DNA of 64,000 nucleotides from Cynocephalus volans (lineage: Eukaryota; Chordata; Mammalia; Dermoptera; Cynocephalidae), in contig NC_084462.1 of NCBI RefSeq assembly GCF_027409185.1, positions 156,103,490 through 156,167,489 of the forward strand, read 5' to 3'. Positions within the stretch are counted from its first letter, which is position 1. Every line of letters begins with the position of its first letter. A program made the position numbers and the translations under genes. This document shows positions 38,319 through 50,767 of the stretch, piece after piece. The notes under the pieces were generated by a model. It saw only the letters and a program-made list of their open reading frames with translations. It made no database searches and had not been told where the DNA came from.

Positions 38319-38420
38319 CCCCCCTTTTTTTTTTTGGTGGCTGGCCGGTACTGAGTTCTGAACCCTTGACTTTGGTGTTATAGCACTGTGCTCTAACCAA
38401 CTGAGCTAACTAGCAAGCCC
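38319..38420 (-). mobile_element. CYN-I type monomer SINE inside an L1
   Basis: Complete minus-strand monomer in the same L1; target CAACTTCATTC is repeated at about 38308 and 38421. Confidence 0.88.
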
Positions 38421-38867
38421 CCAACTTCATTCTTTTGCATGTGGATATCCAGTTTTTGTAACACCATTTGTTGAAAAGACTGTTCTTTCCTCATTGAATG
38501 GTCTAGAGACACTCGTTAAAAAATCATTTGACCATTAAAAATATATTTTATGACTGCATTGGTATAAAGATGAATATATTAATACTGTATACTAAAACAT
38601 TCTTTTGACCTAAATGTTTATCTTTTTCTTCTAATTTTTAGAAGAAATTAAAACAGTTCTGTGGATTCCTAAAAATATCGTGGACCTTAAGCACATGCCT
38701 CCAGTGTGCGCCTGTTCTCCACATGATGGCGGGGTTATATCCCTCTATAGTGAGCCTAAGATTATTACTAGATGCTTCAAGGGTCATGTTGTTTTTTAAA
38801 CAGGTGACCACACTGAATATCTTAAACAACTTAGACTTAAAATGTGCTGATTGTTTACTATGTACTA

Positions 38868-39060
38868 AGTGCTTCAAACACATCATTTAGTTTTCAGAAC
38901 ATCTCTCTTAGGTAGGAACTACCATCCACAGGGTTCCAATGAGAAAACTAGAGTTGAGAGGGTGAAATTACTTTCCTCCCCTCACACAACTATTAGGTGT
39001 CAGAGCTGAGATTTGAACCCCCGGCCTGTCTGATCCCCTCCAAAGACTGTGCCCTTGATG
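38868..39060 (-). mobile_element. MIR SINE
   Basis: Reverse MIR: GGTAGGAACTACCATCCACA, then GTCAGAGCTGAGATTTGAAC. Confidence 0.6.
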
Positions 39061-39666
39061 GATATGCAATGAGGTGCTTTCCTGAATGTATGTGCCCAAA
39101 TGTATGTTACAGTCCACAGTATCAGAGCTACCTGGGACAATATGTCAGGGAGGGCTGGAGAGTCTTAGAGAACAGGGAGACTGGAGGCAGCTTTAGAGAA
39201 AGAGTAATTGCAGAGATGAAGAGGCAGGGAAAGGCATTTAGGGTCACAAAGATGTGGAGGTGAGAATAAAAATGGCATGTTTAGGGGACCACGAGGAGAC
39301 TTCCCAATCTGGAGGGAACTCAAGGTTAGGAAGCAGAGGGCCAGGAGGCAGATGTGGTTATGGAGAATGAGGAATTTGGGCCCAGTCTAATGTCCAGTGG
39401 GAGGTTCTTTATCTCCTAAAGCCCTAAAATCTAGTCCTAAATCATCAATAAGATAGCAAAATTTTATCTGCCTTCTCTGTCTCAGTTTCTTATTTATCAA
39501 ATAGGAGTTAGGAAGCTTGCTCTACAATCTCAAGAGGTGTCAGGATGTTCAAAAGACTGTCAACCCTGTAGGGATGGGGAGCCTGTGTCCAATTCAGGCT
39601 GTATCCTTGGGGCCTAAGTGCTGAATAGACACCATATCTTATCATTCCCTTTAAAAGCTGCCACCA

Positions 39667-40344
39667 CTGCTATGGACAACAGTATGGAGGTTCCGCAAAC
39701 AACTACAGATAGCACTGCCATGTGATCCAGCAATCCCACTGCTGGGTATATACCCAAAGGAATGGAAATCATCATGTTGAAGGGATACCTGCACCCCCAT
39801 GTTTACTGCACCTCTATTTGCAATAACCAAGAGTTGGAACCAACCTAAATGTCCATCGACAGATGACTGGATAAGGAAAATGTGGTATATATACACAATG
39901 GAATGCTACTCCGCAATAAAAAAGAATGAAATACCACCATTTGCAGCAACATGGATGAACTTAGAGAAAATTATGTTAAGTGAAATAAGCCAGGCACAGA
40001 AAGAGAAATACTGCATGTCCTCACTCATAAGTGGGAGCTAAAAAGATAAATAAATAAAAAAGAAAGAAAGATAAAACAATCACAATAATTCACGGAACTT
40101 TCAAAAGGAGAGAATAGAACTGAGGCCACTAGAGGTGGGAAAGGGGGAGGGGAGGGTTAGGAAGAAATTGGCAAAGGGACACAAAAAATGATTACATTGT
40201 GTCATCTTGAATATACTAACTATCCTGATTTCACCATCACATGTTACACACAGGTATTGATATTAAACGCTGTACCCCACAGATGTGTACAATCAACTAG
40301 GTTTTGATAAAAAATAAATAAAAACTGTGGAAAAAAATGAAAAT
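39667..40344 (+). mobile_element. L1 3' end fragment with target duplication
   Basis: Plus-strand ORF2 tail (CCAGCAATCCCACTGCTGGG, CACAATGGAATGCTACTC) then a 3'UTR and A-rich tail. Target AAAAGCTGCCACCA (39653-39666) is repeated as AAAAGCTACCACAG (40345-40358). 5'-truncated. Confidence 0.9.
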
Positions 40345-40869
40345 AAAAGCTACCACAGTAGGAGGCAGCGTGGCTGGAGAAAGGGTCCAGAGCCAGAAGA
40401 GGGCATTCTTCAGTGACACAAGGTTTGATACAAGGAATTACTGGGATCTTTCTGCAGTATTGTTCGAGAATTTGCATCTCTGGGTTTTCCTTTAGGCTTT
40501 AGGACTTAGGGGGTCAAATCATTCCATTCATATATTTAAACCTACTTTAACTCTAGTTTCCTAACTAGGAAAAGGGACTAAGATGTGGTTGATTTCCTCT
40601 CTATTTTATCTTCTTTTAATGTTTTAGGCACTTACTATACGTGTAATGATTTTTATTTGGGTGGGTGCTGCTTAAAACAACAACTAGTTTATTATATCTC
40701 ATGATTTTGTGCATCAGGGATTAAGGCAGGGCTTGGCTGGGAAATTTTTCTGCTCAACATGGCAATGACTGAGTTCTTCTGTGGTATTAGCTGGGGGATG
40801 GGCTGATCTGGAGAACCTGAGATAGCTTGACCCACATGACATAAATGTAATTTTCCATTTTGTGTGGCT

Positions 40870-41020
40870 ATTTGACTAATGTCTATTTCCCTCACTAGTC
40901 CTGAAGCTGCTAAAGGGCAGGGACTGTGTCTTTTCATTGTCTATTATTTTATCCCTGGTGTCTAGCACAGTGCCTGGCTCATTGAAGGTGTTTAGTAGAA
41001 AGTTGTTCAATGACACAATT
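40870..41020 (+). mobile_element. L2 LINE 3' end fragment
   Basis: AAAGGGCAGGGACTGTGTCT and TCTAGCACAGTGCCTGGCTC are typical of the L2 end. Confidence 0.6.
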
Positions 41021-41639
41021 TGTATAAAGAATATCAGGGGCCTCAGGAAGAAGGCACAGATGGGAGTTAACGATAATGATCGTAGCTAAGTAAGTGCCCA
41101 AACGGAGCTAAATTTACAACCTGGCTGGCTGGTGTTATCTATCCCCATTTTACAAACGAGGGGCTGAGGCTGCCCTTACACAGCTTCAAAGCATAATACA
41201 CAAGAAACACCTTTTATATCACAAATCAGAGGATCTAGGGGTGAACTCGGGGGCCCTGGGGGGCAAAGCAAGTTATTAAAATGAGTTATTTGGGAGATAA
41301 AAACCTGATGAAATGACAAAAGGCTAGAAGCCATGTTTTAAATTAATCGCATACCATATTCCAGATTCCTGCTTCTATAGTTATCCAAATAACAGAAGCA
41401 AAACTGCCCCAATTGTTGAGGTGAAAATTCACTGAGATGTCTACTCACCTAAACTGCTCCTCAAAATCCATGTAATTGTTTCTGCTTCCTGGATTTACAT
41501 ATTTGTGATATTTCTACACAGCTGGATTTTTCTGTCAACAGGTTCTATGCTTCTTTAATTTTATCAGATGACAGCCTGGCCTTTTGTCATGAATGTGGCA
41601 TGTGTGAAACCAACCTGGTTTAATGACAGGGCTCTTTAC

Positions 41640-42060
41640 TGAAGCGGGTGTGGGGGACAGAGCATTAGCGGGTTACCTGATGCCTGTCTTCCTGGGAGCT
41701 CTGCCTTGCCTGGAGGGTAAGATGTGATCATCAGACTGGGCTCTTCTAGAGCTTGTTACTGTGATGGGGAGATACCCCAGTGTGCCGGGAAATTCCTGCC
41801 CGGGCAGGGAGCTGACTTCCCGGTATCCCAGGATTCTGATCCCAGCCCCCTGCAGCCAATCAGCAGAGGAGCTGCCTCAAACGGACAAGCCAAACAAAGC
41901 CCAACAAAAGCAGCTGGAACCCAAACAAACAGACTTGGGTGAGGCTGGGAGGGGAGTCAGGCCTGGCGTCATCCGGCTCCCTGCCAGGCTGTTGCCACGG
42001 TGACGGCCAGTCTGTTTACCAGCCGGCAGCAGAGCCAGTTTTCTGAGAGGGAAGCCCAAG
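41640..42060. promoter_or_regulatory. GC-rich element with CCAAT box and RFX-like X-box, about 21-22 kb downstream of FOS
   Basis: Non-repetitive block with CAGCCAATCAGC near 41853-41864 and GTTGCCACGGTGACGG at 41991-42006, close to the palindromic RFX X-box. GC content exceeds the flanks. Could be an enhancer or a promoter of an unknown transcript. Confidence 0.4.
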
Positions 42061-42374
42061 GAGGGGGCAGGGGTGTCCAGGGTAGCCTGTGCTTCTCCAA
42101 GTGACAGAATCCCACAGAGAAGGCTTAGTCTCTTCCAGAAAGTGGAGCCCTCTCAGTAGCTGGGCGGTCAGCCAGGGGAGGTGGGGTGGGAGTGGGGGGT
42201 GACACGGACGGTGGGCTGGGAGAGGCCAGCCTGAGAGGGAGGGAGGTGGCCAGCGAACCAGCAAAGAGTCTTCTGGAAAGGCTGGACGGCCTTCTGGGCA
42301 GAAAGGATTTGCAGCTGTGTTGGCTTTCTGGGCAAAAGATGAATTGAAATGGATCACAGAATTTTTTAAAAACC

Positions 42375-43355
<981 letters not shown>

Positions 43356-43372
43356 CAAAATTCGTTGTTAAG

Positions 43373-43538
43373 GGCCGGCCCCGTGGGTCGCTCGGGAGAG
43401 TGCGGGGCTGTTAGCGCCAAGGCCCCGGGTTCGGATCCTATATAGGGATGGCCGGTGTGCTCACTGGCTGAGCGTGGTGCGGACCACACCCCACCGAGGG
43501 TTGCGATCCCCTTACTGGTCAAAAAAAAAAAAAAAAAA
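43373..43538 (+). mobile_element. CYN-II type dimer SINE, divergent
   Basis: Plus-strand dimer with a 20-base A tail; imperfect duplication AAAATTCGTTGTTAAG / AAAATTCAATGGCAAG. Its CpG content is higher than the other copies (GTGCGGGGCTG, GCGCCAAGGCCCCGGG). Confidence 0.85.
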
Positions 43539-44129
43539 AAAATTCAATGGCAAGGGACAAGGTGAAAGGAGGAAGGGAGAGCGTTGGAGGAAACTGGCAC
43601 TTAGAGGCATTGGAAAATGCCAAAATATCTTAGGAGAATAGGAGAGAATTTGGGGCTCATTCTCAGGGGCTAGAAGGTGAGACCAACTTGGACTATCAAA
43701 GCAATTTAAAATACTTCTCCCTTTTGCTCTGCCTAAATTGTGAAACAAGTTAAGCCCACCCACCAGGAGGAAATGAAACAATGTCAAAACATCACCTCTC
43801 CAATTTCGTGAAGGGAAATGCTACAGTTGCCACACAATGCTGGGGTCAAGTTTATGGGATCTGGAACCCAAATCCCCATCAGAGAGTCCCATTAACTGTC
43901 AACAATTATTCAAGGCAACTCTTTTTTTCCAATTAAAGAAATAAGCCATTAATTACTACCATCACTTATTGAACATGTCATATTAGCCTATATTAGCATG
44001 TGCCAAGTGTTAATTTAAACGCGGTACATCTTTTCATCCCTTATAAGAACCATGCAAGGTGAATCATTTTTATAGATAATAACATGAGAGTCATGTTTAC
44101 CAATTTGAAACAAAGAACCAACTTTGTTT

Positions 44130-44275
44130 CCTGATTCATAAAATGAGAATAATGTCACAGCTAGAGAAGTTTAGCAGCTTGCTCCAAGTCACACAGCTGG
44201 TAAGTAGCAATGACAGGATTTGAATCCCTGTCCATCTGACTCCAAAGCTCTACCCTTGAACACCACACTGCATTG
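44130..44275 (-). mobile_element. MIR SINE
   Basis: Reverse MIR: CAAGTCACACAGCTGGTAAG, then GACAGGATTTGAATCCCTG. Confidence 0.65.
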
Positions 44276-44473
44276 GAGAAGACACCATTGCTAAGAAACT
44301 TATGAAACAAAATTGGTAATGAATATTACGCTCTGCGAGCATTTAGAATGAGCAATTGATAAATTAATTTATCATGACATTGCATGATGTCACAATGACA
44401 CATGAGTACAATGGAGGAGATCGGTGAGCATCATGAGTGTGGGTGAGTAGGGATTTGGCTTTAAATCTAGATG

Positions 44474-44568
44474 AGTCTGGCAAGGTAGCTCACTTGGGTG
44501 AGCATGGTGCTGATAAAACCAAGGCTGAGGGTTTGGATCCCTGTACCAGCCAGCCGCCAAAAAAAAAA
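44474..44568 (+). mobile_element. CYN-I type monomer SINE
   Basis: tRNA-Ile-like monomer with short A tail and CTAGATGA duplicated at both ends. Confidence 0.75.
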
Positions 44569-44609
44569 GCTAGATGAAACCAGAAAGTACAGCATATGAA
44601 ACAACGCTT

Positions 44610-44735
44610 GGCTGTGTTATGTGTGTTGTATATGTTTTGTTGTGTGTGTGTTGTATTTGCACGTGTTTTGGATGTTTATTGTGTCTGTGTATATATGTGT
44701 GTTATATGTATGTTGTGTGAACGTATGTGGGTTCT
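44610..44735. repeat. TG-rich low-complexity tract
   Basis: Degenerate TGTGT/TGTTGTAT text, probably an eroded microsatellite. Confidence 0.7.
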
Positions 44736-44794
44736 GTAACGGAGGGAGACTTGCATGATGACTGATTTCTTCAACACTGAAGACCATACATTCC

Positions 44795-45040
44795 AACAGC
44801 CAACACTTAACTTAGTGCTTACTAGGCTCCAGGCATGCCTCTCAGGGTTTTACATATAATAACTCGTTTTCACAACAACCCTGTTCAGCAGCTAGAAATA
44901 GTATCCTCATTTTATGGTTGAGGAAATAGAGGCACAGAAAGACCAAACAACTTGCCATATATCACCCAGATGGTGAGAGGTGGAACTGGGATTTGAACTC
45001 AGGCAGATTGGCCTCAAATTCTGTGGTCTTTTATTCTTTT
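44795..45040 (-). mobile_element. MIR SINE
   Basis: Reverse MIR: TCATTTTATGGTTGAGGAAA, then GGTGGAACTGGGATTTGAAC. Confidence 0.65.
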
Positions 45041-45557
45041 CTTCATGTGTGCCCCCAGATCACCTAGTGAGAGAAGATAGAATTATTCTTATCATTGTGT
45101 GATTGGAGAACCCATGAAGAGCGTGAACATGTGTTGGCTAAGACAATCAGCAGTCCTCAATCAAACATTAGCTAAGTTGAGCCAGCTATTGCAGGCCTTG
45201 AAGTGCACATGCAATTTTTGTAAACTTCATGATTATTAAGAACTGAAAAGAGTTGTCAATATCTTGTGGTTCACATTCATGAAATGTGTATAGATAAAAT
45301 GATTTCATTGATTTGTCTCCTCTAAAACCGAGACCACCTGAGATGACCAGAATCTATGCATCAAGTATTCTCCAGGGCATGAGAACAGTCTGTGATTTTT
45401 TTGAGGTAGGATGGTGTTTCCCATCTTGTCTTTCTCTAACTGACTTCCTGGAGCCTGTCACATTAAAGTCAAGGATGACAGAAGGAGGTCTTTGGTAATG
45501 CCATGCAAGGTGGAGGAGGAGACTGAACCTGTTACTATAGTAACCCAGAGAAGATGG

Positions 45558-45628
45558 CCATCCGTCCATCCGTCCATCCATCCATCCATCCATCCATCCA
45601 TCCATCCATCCATCCATCCATCCATCTA
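45558..45628. repeat. (CATC)n microsatellite
   Basis: About 17 CATC units, the first ones with a CGTC variant; it abuts the L2 end. Confidence 0.96.
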
Positions 45629-45845
45629 ACAAATGTTTATTGAGCACCCGTTATGTGCCAGGCACTGTTTTAAGTGTCAAAAAAAATCTGTGATGAATGA
45701 AATAAAGTAGTTGCCTTTGTGCAGCATTGATTCTAGTGTAGACAAGAGACATTAAACAAGTAAATTATTATAAAAACAATGTAATTCCAGATAGAGATAA
45801 GGGCTATGAAGAAAATAAAGCAGGGGAAGGGAAGAGAGAGTGACT
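45627..45845 (-). mobile_element. L2 LINE 3' end fragment
   Basis: Reverse L2: TTTATTGAGCACCCGTTATG, GCCAGGCACTGTTTTAAGTG, and GATAAGGGCTATGAAGAAAA. It directly follows the CATC microsatellite. Confidence 0.65.
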
Positions 45846-46669
45846 ACGGTGGGAGTCGAGGCACACATTTTACATAGTTTTGTCACAAGGGCTTACCTGA
45901 GGCTCTACAAAGAGGTTAATCTAATCGCACGAAGAATCTGGTTATATTATACATTCTCCATCCCAAGCCCAGACCCTACTCAGTCTTGTGGGGCTGCCTT
46001 CTTCTTTTCCCCTTCTCCTCCCACAGGATCTGAGGGTAACCCACTTCCCAACCCTCTAGGCCCAGGGTGGAGGTGAATGATGGACATTTAGGCAGAGGAT
46101 GAGGAGAAGATGAAGCCAGGCCCTGGGGAGGGGAGCAAAGGGGTTCAAGGGCTTGGAGGCCCATGGGATGAAGCATGTAATGGATTTCCATGGTTACCTA
46201 TCAACATCCTTTCCTCTTCTCCCACTCTCTCACAGCACCCAGCTCCTCCTCTTAGGTGGAGTATCAAGGGGGTTCGTGACTGTCCTAAGGCAGTCAGCAT
46301 AGTATCAATCCTTTTGCCTCAGAGACAGGTTCGGGGTGGGAAGTGAGAAGAGTGAAGGGCTAGTCTTCTGCTGGATTCAGAAGCAGAGTTCTCTCCCCTC
46401 CTGGTGTAGACATGGTGCATATAGCCCCAGGTCCATCTTGGACCTGTTGGAAGGCATCCCGAAGGCAGAGAGCCCCGAAGTGGAGTCAGAGTCCCATTTG
46501 AGTTGCTCTTGAAACCCATATCCCTGGATTTTTTCCATTTGTGAACTAATTCATTCATTTGAAACATTTTTGAATGTTGTTATGTGCCAGACACTGTTCT
46601 GTATGCTTGGGGGAAATCCCAGTCCAGTGTTTCTTGGGTTTTCTTTTACCAGCATGGAAAGAGGGAGAC

Positions 46670-46868
46670 AGATGATCATCAGACTCAGACTGCCTGGGTT
46701 CAAATCCTGCCTCCACCACTTCCTGGCTGCGTGATTTCAGGCAGGTTATTTAACCTCTCTGTGCACCAGTTTTCACATGCAAAAAGGAGATAATTCTAGT
46801 ACCTACCTCATAGGATTGTTGTGAGGATTAAATAAGATAACGTGGAGGGCACAGGACAATACCCGGCA
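46670..46868 (+). mobile_element. MIR SINE
   Basis: GCCTGGGTTCAAATCCTGCC, CTCCACCACTTCCTGGCTGC and GGATTGTTGTGAGGATTAAA are close to the MIR consensus as I recall it. Confidence 0.8.
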
Positions 46869-46869
46869 T

Positions 46870-47290
46870 GTATTATAGCTTGTGTATGCTGTGATGTGCC
46901 ATGCTTATCACCTCATGGGGATAGAGGACTTATTGCCCCCAGCTTCTGGGAATGCTCAGTTGCCAGCCCTTTATAGGGACTGTCCCAGCTGAAGAGAATT
47001 GTAATCCCCAAGGTCATGGCCTCTTTCTGGGAGCATTCTGCCTCCAGTGACTGATCTATGAGGAACTGTAATAGCCCAGACTCCTTGCCTCAATCCAGGA
47101 CAACTCTGAAGGGCAATGCCAGTTCTAGTGCTCTCCATGGGGTTAACAGAGGCCTTTGCTGGGCTTCCACCTCAGCTCAGCTTCTCCTTCTGCCTGATCC
47201 TGCTTCTTTTCCCTCCCTTTCTACAGGTGTTGATCCCAACAGCATACTCGCATGGTGGTCTCAAAATCTGCTTCCTGGGAACCCAACCTA
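46870..47290 (+). mobile_element. Probable solo LTR of uncertain family
   Basis: A TG-start, a CCCTTTCTACAGGTGTTGAT block and the ending GGGAACCCAACCTACC resemble an old mammalian LTR I have seen but cannot name. Boundaries are approximate. Confidence 0.35.
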
Positions 47291-47324
47291 CCTCAATAAA
47301 TGTTAGCTGCTATCATTGTCATCA

Positions 47325-47358
47325 TTACTACCATCATCATCACCATCATCATCATCAC
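47325..47358. repeat. (CAT)n microsatellite
   Basis: Short CATCAT tract with variants. Confidence 0.9.
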
Positions 47359-48006
47359 ATGGGTTGACCATGTGGGGCAGTGCAGAAGGTCTAGAACAAA
47401 GACCCTGTGCCTTTTCAGGAGCTGGGGGAATTGTTAAGTAGAACAAGAGTTCTCAAATCCTTGTCACCAGCAACTTCTGTATGGGTTGGAATTGATGACT
47501 TGAGCCCTAAAGTAAAGCTCTGTGTGTGAACTTGACCAGCCAATAGTAAGATTTTTATTTTTTAATAGGCTGTATCGCCCCCTTCCCTCTACCTTTAAGG
47601 GTGTAGTACAGGGTTTCTCTCTGACTTGCTATTCAATTTCCTGCCACAGCTATTCTGGGAATTTGGCAAAAACTTTTCACATATAAAAGCTTAGCTTTAG
47701 TGCTGTGATGGGTGGACCAGATGGAAAGGAACAGAGGCTTGGGGTTTTATAGTCGCATGGGGGCAGAATTTAGCTTTCCTGAATCTGGAGAGATGTCAGG
47801 ACCCTGGTTTTCACAGTCTGAATCTCGCCCCTGGCAAATGCAAACCAGGATTTATCATTGCTGGAGCTTTGCTGGAGGAGGAAGACTGTTTTTGTCCTCT
47901 GTTTTTTAAATCAAGTGATGGTGACGCAGGAAAGCAGGCTGGCTGTGCTCTTTCTTCAATGCTAATGGGTTCAATTGAACCCATAGGCATCATTAGAGGG
48001 CCCACC

Positions 48007-48100
48007 ACTGTGGAGAAGCACAGTGTGTGTGTGTGTGTGTGTGTGTGTGTACCGTGGAGAAGCACAGTGTGTGTGTGTGTGTGTGTACCGTGGAGAAGCA

Positions 48101-48138
<38 letters not shown>
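48007..48138. repeat. Compound minisatellite of GTGGAGAAGCACAG + (TG)n
   Basis: The unit CGTGGAGAAGCACAG (first copy CTGTGGAGAAGCACAG) occurs three times, at about 48008, 48052 and 48088. Each is followed by a TG run of different length. A tract of GA repeats follows at 48150-48186. Confidence 0.93.
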
Positions 48139-48140
<2 letters not shown>

Positions 48141-48154
48141 GAGCAAGGTAGAGA

Positions 48155-48186
<32 letters not shown>

Positions 48187-48339
48187 CATGACAGTGCGAC
48201 CATGTGGTGGCATGAAATACAGAGGGGAAAAAGACAGGTCTCCAGCCCACTATCTGCAGGAGAGACAAGCCACATTCCCAAACAACACATTGCATGGTAT
48301 ATGGAGCTTGCATTAGATTTGGAGCCGCACAGACCAGTG

Positions 48340-49730
48340 CTCAAACCCTGACCTGAGTCCTACTTCTGCTACTGAAGAATGTGGTTTTATATTAGGGGTG
48401 ACACAAAGAGCTACGGGGACCTATGAGAGCAGGTATGAGATGGTAATTCTGGAAAAGGGGCATGTCTTGTGTTTGCTGTATTGTTGAAGAATATTCAATA
48501 ATAAATAAGCAGTGGGATCCAAGCACCTTAATTTTTTTCCACAAGACTTTCTGTTCTGCGACCTCTGTGGGGAGGAGGCACCCTGCTGGAAGTGTGGTTG
48601 GAGGCTACACCACCTCAAGATAATTTCCCAAATGCTAGGGGAGTCTTAGATCAGGCCACCTGGAAGAAGTGACTGATGAGGGAGTTCTCTCAGGAGAAAA
48701 AGTCTGTGAGGAAGTGAGAAAAACAGGATAGGACAGGGGAAGACACCAAGGAAAGATGAGGTTCAGCTGCTGCATAACCTCACCTGGTCCCACAGGGGAG
48801 TCCTGGGGTATGAATGGTATCAGAGGCTTAGACTCCCTTGATGCAAGAGGGCCAGGCTTTTGTACCTTGTTTTAGGGATGGTAAAGGGGGTCTGGGTAGG
48901 GTGCCAGCAGTGTCTGTTACAGGGAATCTGCCTGAACTCCCCTTCCAGGTAAGTTATGGGGCAAGGGAGAGAAGAGAGAACTTGGTAGGTTGGGAAGTAG
49001 TGACATAAAGCACTGGAAAGGCAAGGCGCAATATAATTCGGAGGCATCTGAAAGCCACAGCAAGAAGTGAAGAATGAGTCTATGGTCAAGAGGCCATAGG
49101 GAGCCACTGTGTGTTCTTGAGCACATGTGTGACTTGGAGCAGTGCTTAGGAAGAGTCATATGGCTGTGGCATGTGTTGGGAGGAAGCTGCTGGCAAGGAG
49201 AGCAGCTGGGAGCTGTCTGTGCAGTAACACAAGGAGCTTCAAGCATCTTTCTCCTCTGATGTCTTTGGGCAGCTCTATATACACAGAAGGCTACTTAACA
49301 GGGTCTAGTTTTGCAGCCATCTCTATGGCCTGAATCTTATAGAATCGATGTTCTCCTTAGAATCAGCCTTGTCCTGGAGAAAATGGGACTAGTTCCACAT
49401 CCCTAGGAAGTAAGGCTCACCAAGCCAGGGGTGGGAGTGGGCAAGGGTGGGAAGGGATGGATTGCTAAAGGCTCTCTCTCAGAGAAGAACATCTTGGAAA
49501 AAGTTCAGCAGCTGACGGAGGCTGGCTGCAGAGGCTGCTTAGTGCTGGAGTTGTGCTAACTGAGCTGGCTCCATGGTCTCCAAGTAATCTTAAGCCTCAG
49601 GCTTTTCTCTGAGGTGCTATGGCCACTTGGTCAGCTGCAGGCTGAAGATTCTTGGCCTCAGACAAAGCCAATCTCCGTGCAATGATCCTTCCTCAGTGGG
49701 GAGGTTTGAGGTCAATCAAAACCTTAAAGG
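48340..49730. other. Intergenic stretch, nothing firm
   Basis: A MIR-like fragment may lie near 48320-48400. Open frames of 61-109 codons are unrecognised. Confidence 0.45.
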
Positions 49731-49732
49731 CA

Positions 49733-49905
49733 GTGGCTCTTTAACTTCAGCGTGCAAAAGACTATTTGGAGTGCTTTCTAAAAGTGTGGATTTCTGGGCT
49801 CCTTATGCAAAGGTTCTGATTTAGTAGGCCTGGGGTAAGGGGATGATTTGAATTTTAAATAAGCACTCAGGTAACTGGGAACACTCGGTCTGAGGATCAT
49901 AATTG
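49733..49905 (+). mobile_element. MER5-type hAT DNA transposon fragment
   Basis: AGTGGCTCTTTAACTTCAGC, then GGTTCTGATTTAGTAGGCCT, matching MER5A order. Confidence 0.6.
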
Positions 49906-49914
49906 GGGATAGGG

Positions 49915-50100
49915 AAGGTTCAGCATTTATTCAGGAAACATAACAGCCTTGTGAAGTAGGTAATATTTTTATTATTCTCAATTTATAGATAGATAAAATT
50001 AGACTCAAAGGGATTGAAACTGCCCAAGGTCACAGAGCTGGTAAATGGCAGAGCTGGGATTCCAACCCACTTAACTGCAGTCTGTGCTGGTATCTAAGAT
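49915..50100 (-). mobile_element. MIR SINE
   Basis: Reverse MIR: CCAAGGTCACAGAGCTGGTA, then GCAGAGCTGGGATTCCAACC. Confidence 0.7.
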
Positions 50101-50251
50101 CTGGAGAAAGAATAGTGTGGGAACTAGCTGACTGTGGACACATGCAGGCTTATCTCCTCACATTACCCACTACAAGCCTCTGTTTTAGCTGTGCCAATGG
50201 TATCAGTTAGGAACAGGCTAGGTTATGGTGCCGTAACAAATGAGCTATCAA

Positions 50252-50318
50252 ATTCTTTTTTTTTTTTTTTGTGGCAGGCCAGTAAGGGGGTCCAAACCCT
50301 TGACCTTGGTGTTCCAAG
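50252..50318 (-). mobile_element. CYN-I type monomer fragment
   Basis: T run followed by GGCAGGCCAGTAAGG and CCCTTGACCTTGGTGTT; truncated where it meets the LTR cluster. Confidence 0.65.
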
Positions 50319-50767
50319 TTTTCAAGGAAAGTGCAAGTAAATGGTCAGGCTCCTTCAGATTTTCAGAATCTTGCCAAGCATGACCTAGCCTGTTTAATGT
50401 AAATGTTAATTGTATGCATGTGTCCAGGTGTTCCTTGGTTGTCTGACTCACACCCAGATGTCCCTGGATTATTTGACTTAAGATAAAGGACAAATGGCTC
50501 TGATCCACAGGGCCCCCAGGATGTCTTCCCCCCGGGAGGCCACCCAGCTGCTGCTGCTGGGTCTGCTGTAAGCTGCCTGAGGCTGCTGCTGAGGAGGCTG
50601 GGGACTGGGCTTGCATCCGAGAAGGGCTTGACAGCCTTGCTGACAGCTCCCAGGATCTTTCTCTGATTACCTAGCTTGTGACCTGCATGTGAGGAGTCTG
50701 TGACTCAGTCTGTACAACAGGTTTGAAGGATCTGTGAGCCCTAGCCCAACACAAGTTAATTTCTTGC
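50318..50767 (+). mobile_element. Retroviral LTR, copy A of a three-copy cluster
   Basis: Starts near AAGGAAAGTGCAAGTAAATG and carries GGTCAGGCTCC, a CTG-rich stretch (about 50547-50600) and CAGTCTGTACAACAGG. It is collinear with copy B directly downstream. An open frame on the minus strand (50248-50616) only reads the CAG-rich stretch. Confidence 0.65.

Larger units (their letters stand above)
36965..38540 (-). mobile_element. L1 3' fragment (ORF2 end plus 3'UTR), split by two SINEs
   Basis: Read on the minus strand, the right part is the ORF2 C-terminal region and the left part is an L1M-type 3'UTR (GGCAACCACCATTCTACTTT on the plus strand). Two CYN-I monomers and a T run at 37772-37798 interrupt it. 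5'-truncated and dead. Confidence 0.85.

Noticed and set aside
45558-45628. CRISPR-like regular repeat
   Set aside because: A simple CATC microsatellite with no spacers, in a mammalian genome.
47869-48351. Frames of 160-177 codons with long Val-Cys or His-Thr runs
   Set aside because: Products of the TG/CA microsatellite, as are the frames at 29019-29627 and 42016-42643.
50248-50616. Gln-rich 122-codon minus-strand frame
   Set aside because: It reads the CTG-rich part of LTR copy A and then a truncated SINE; no gene.
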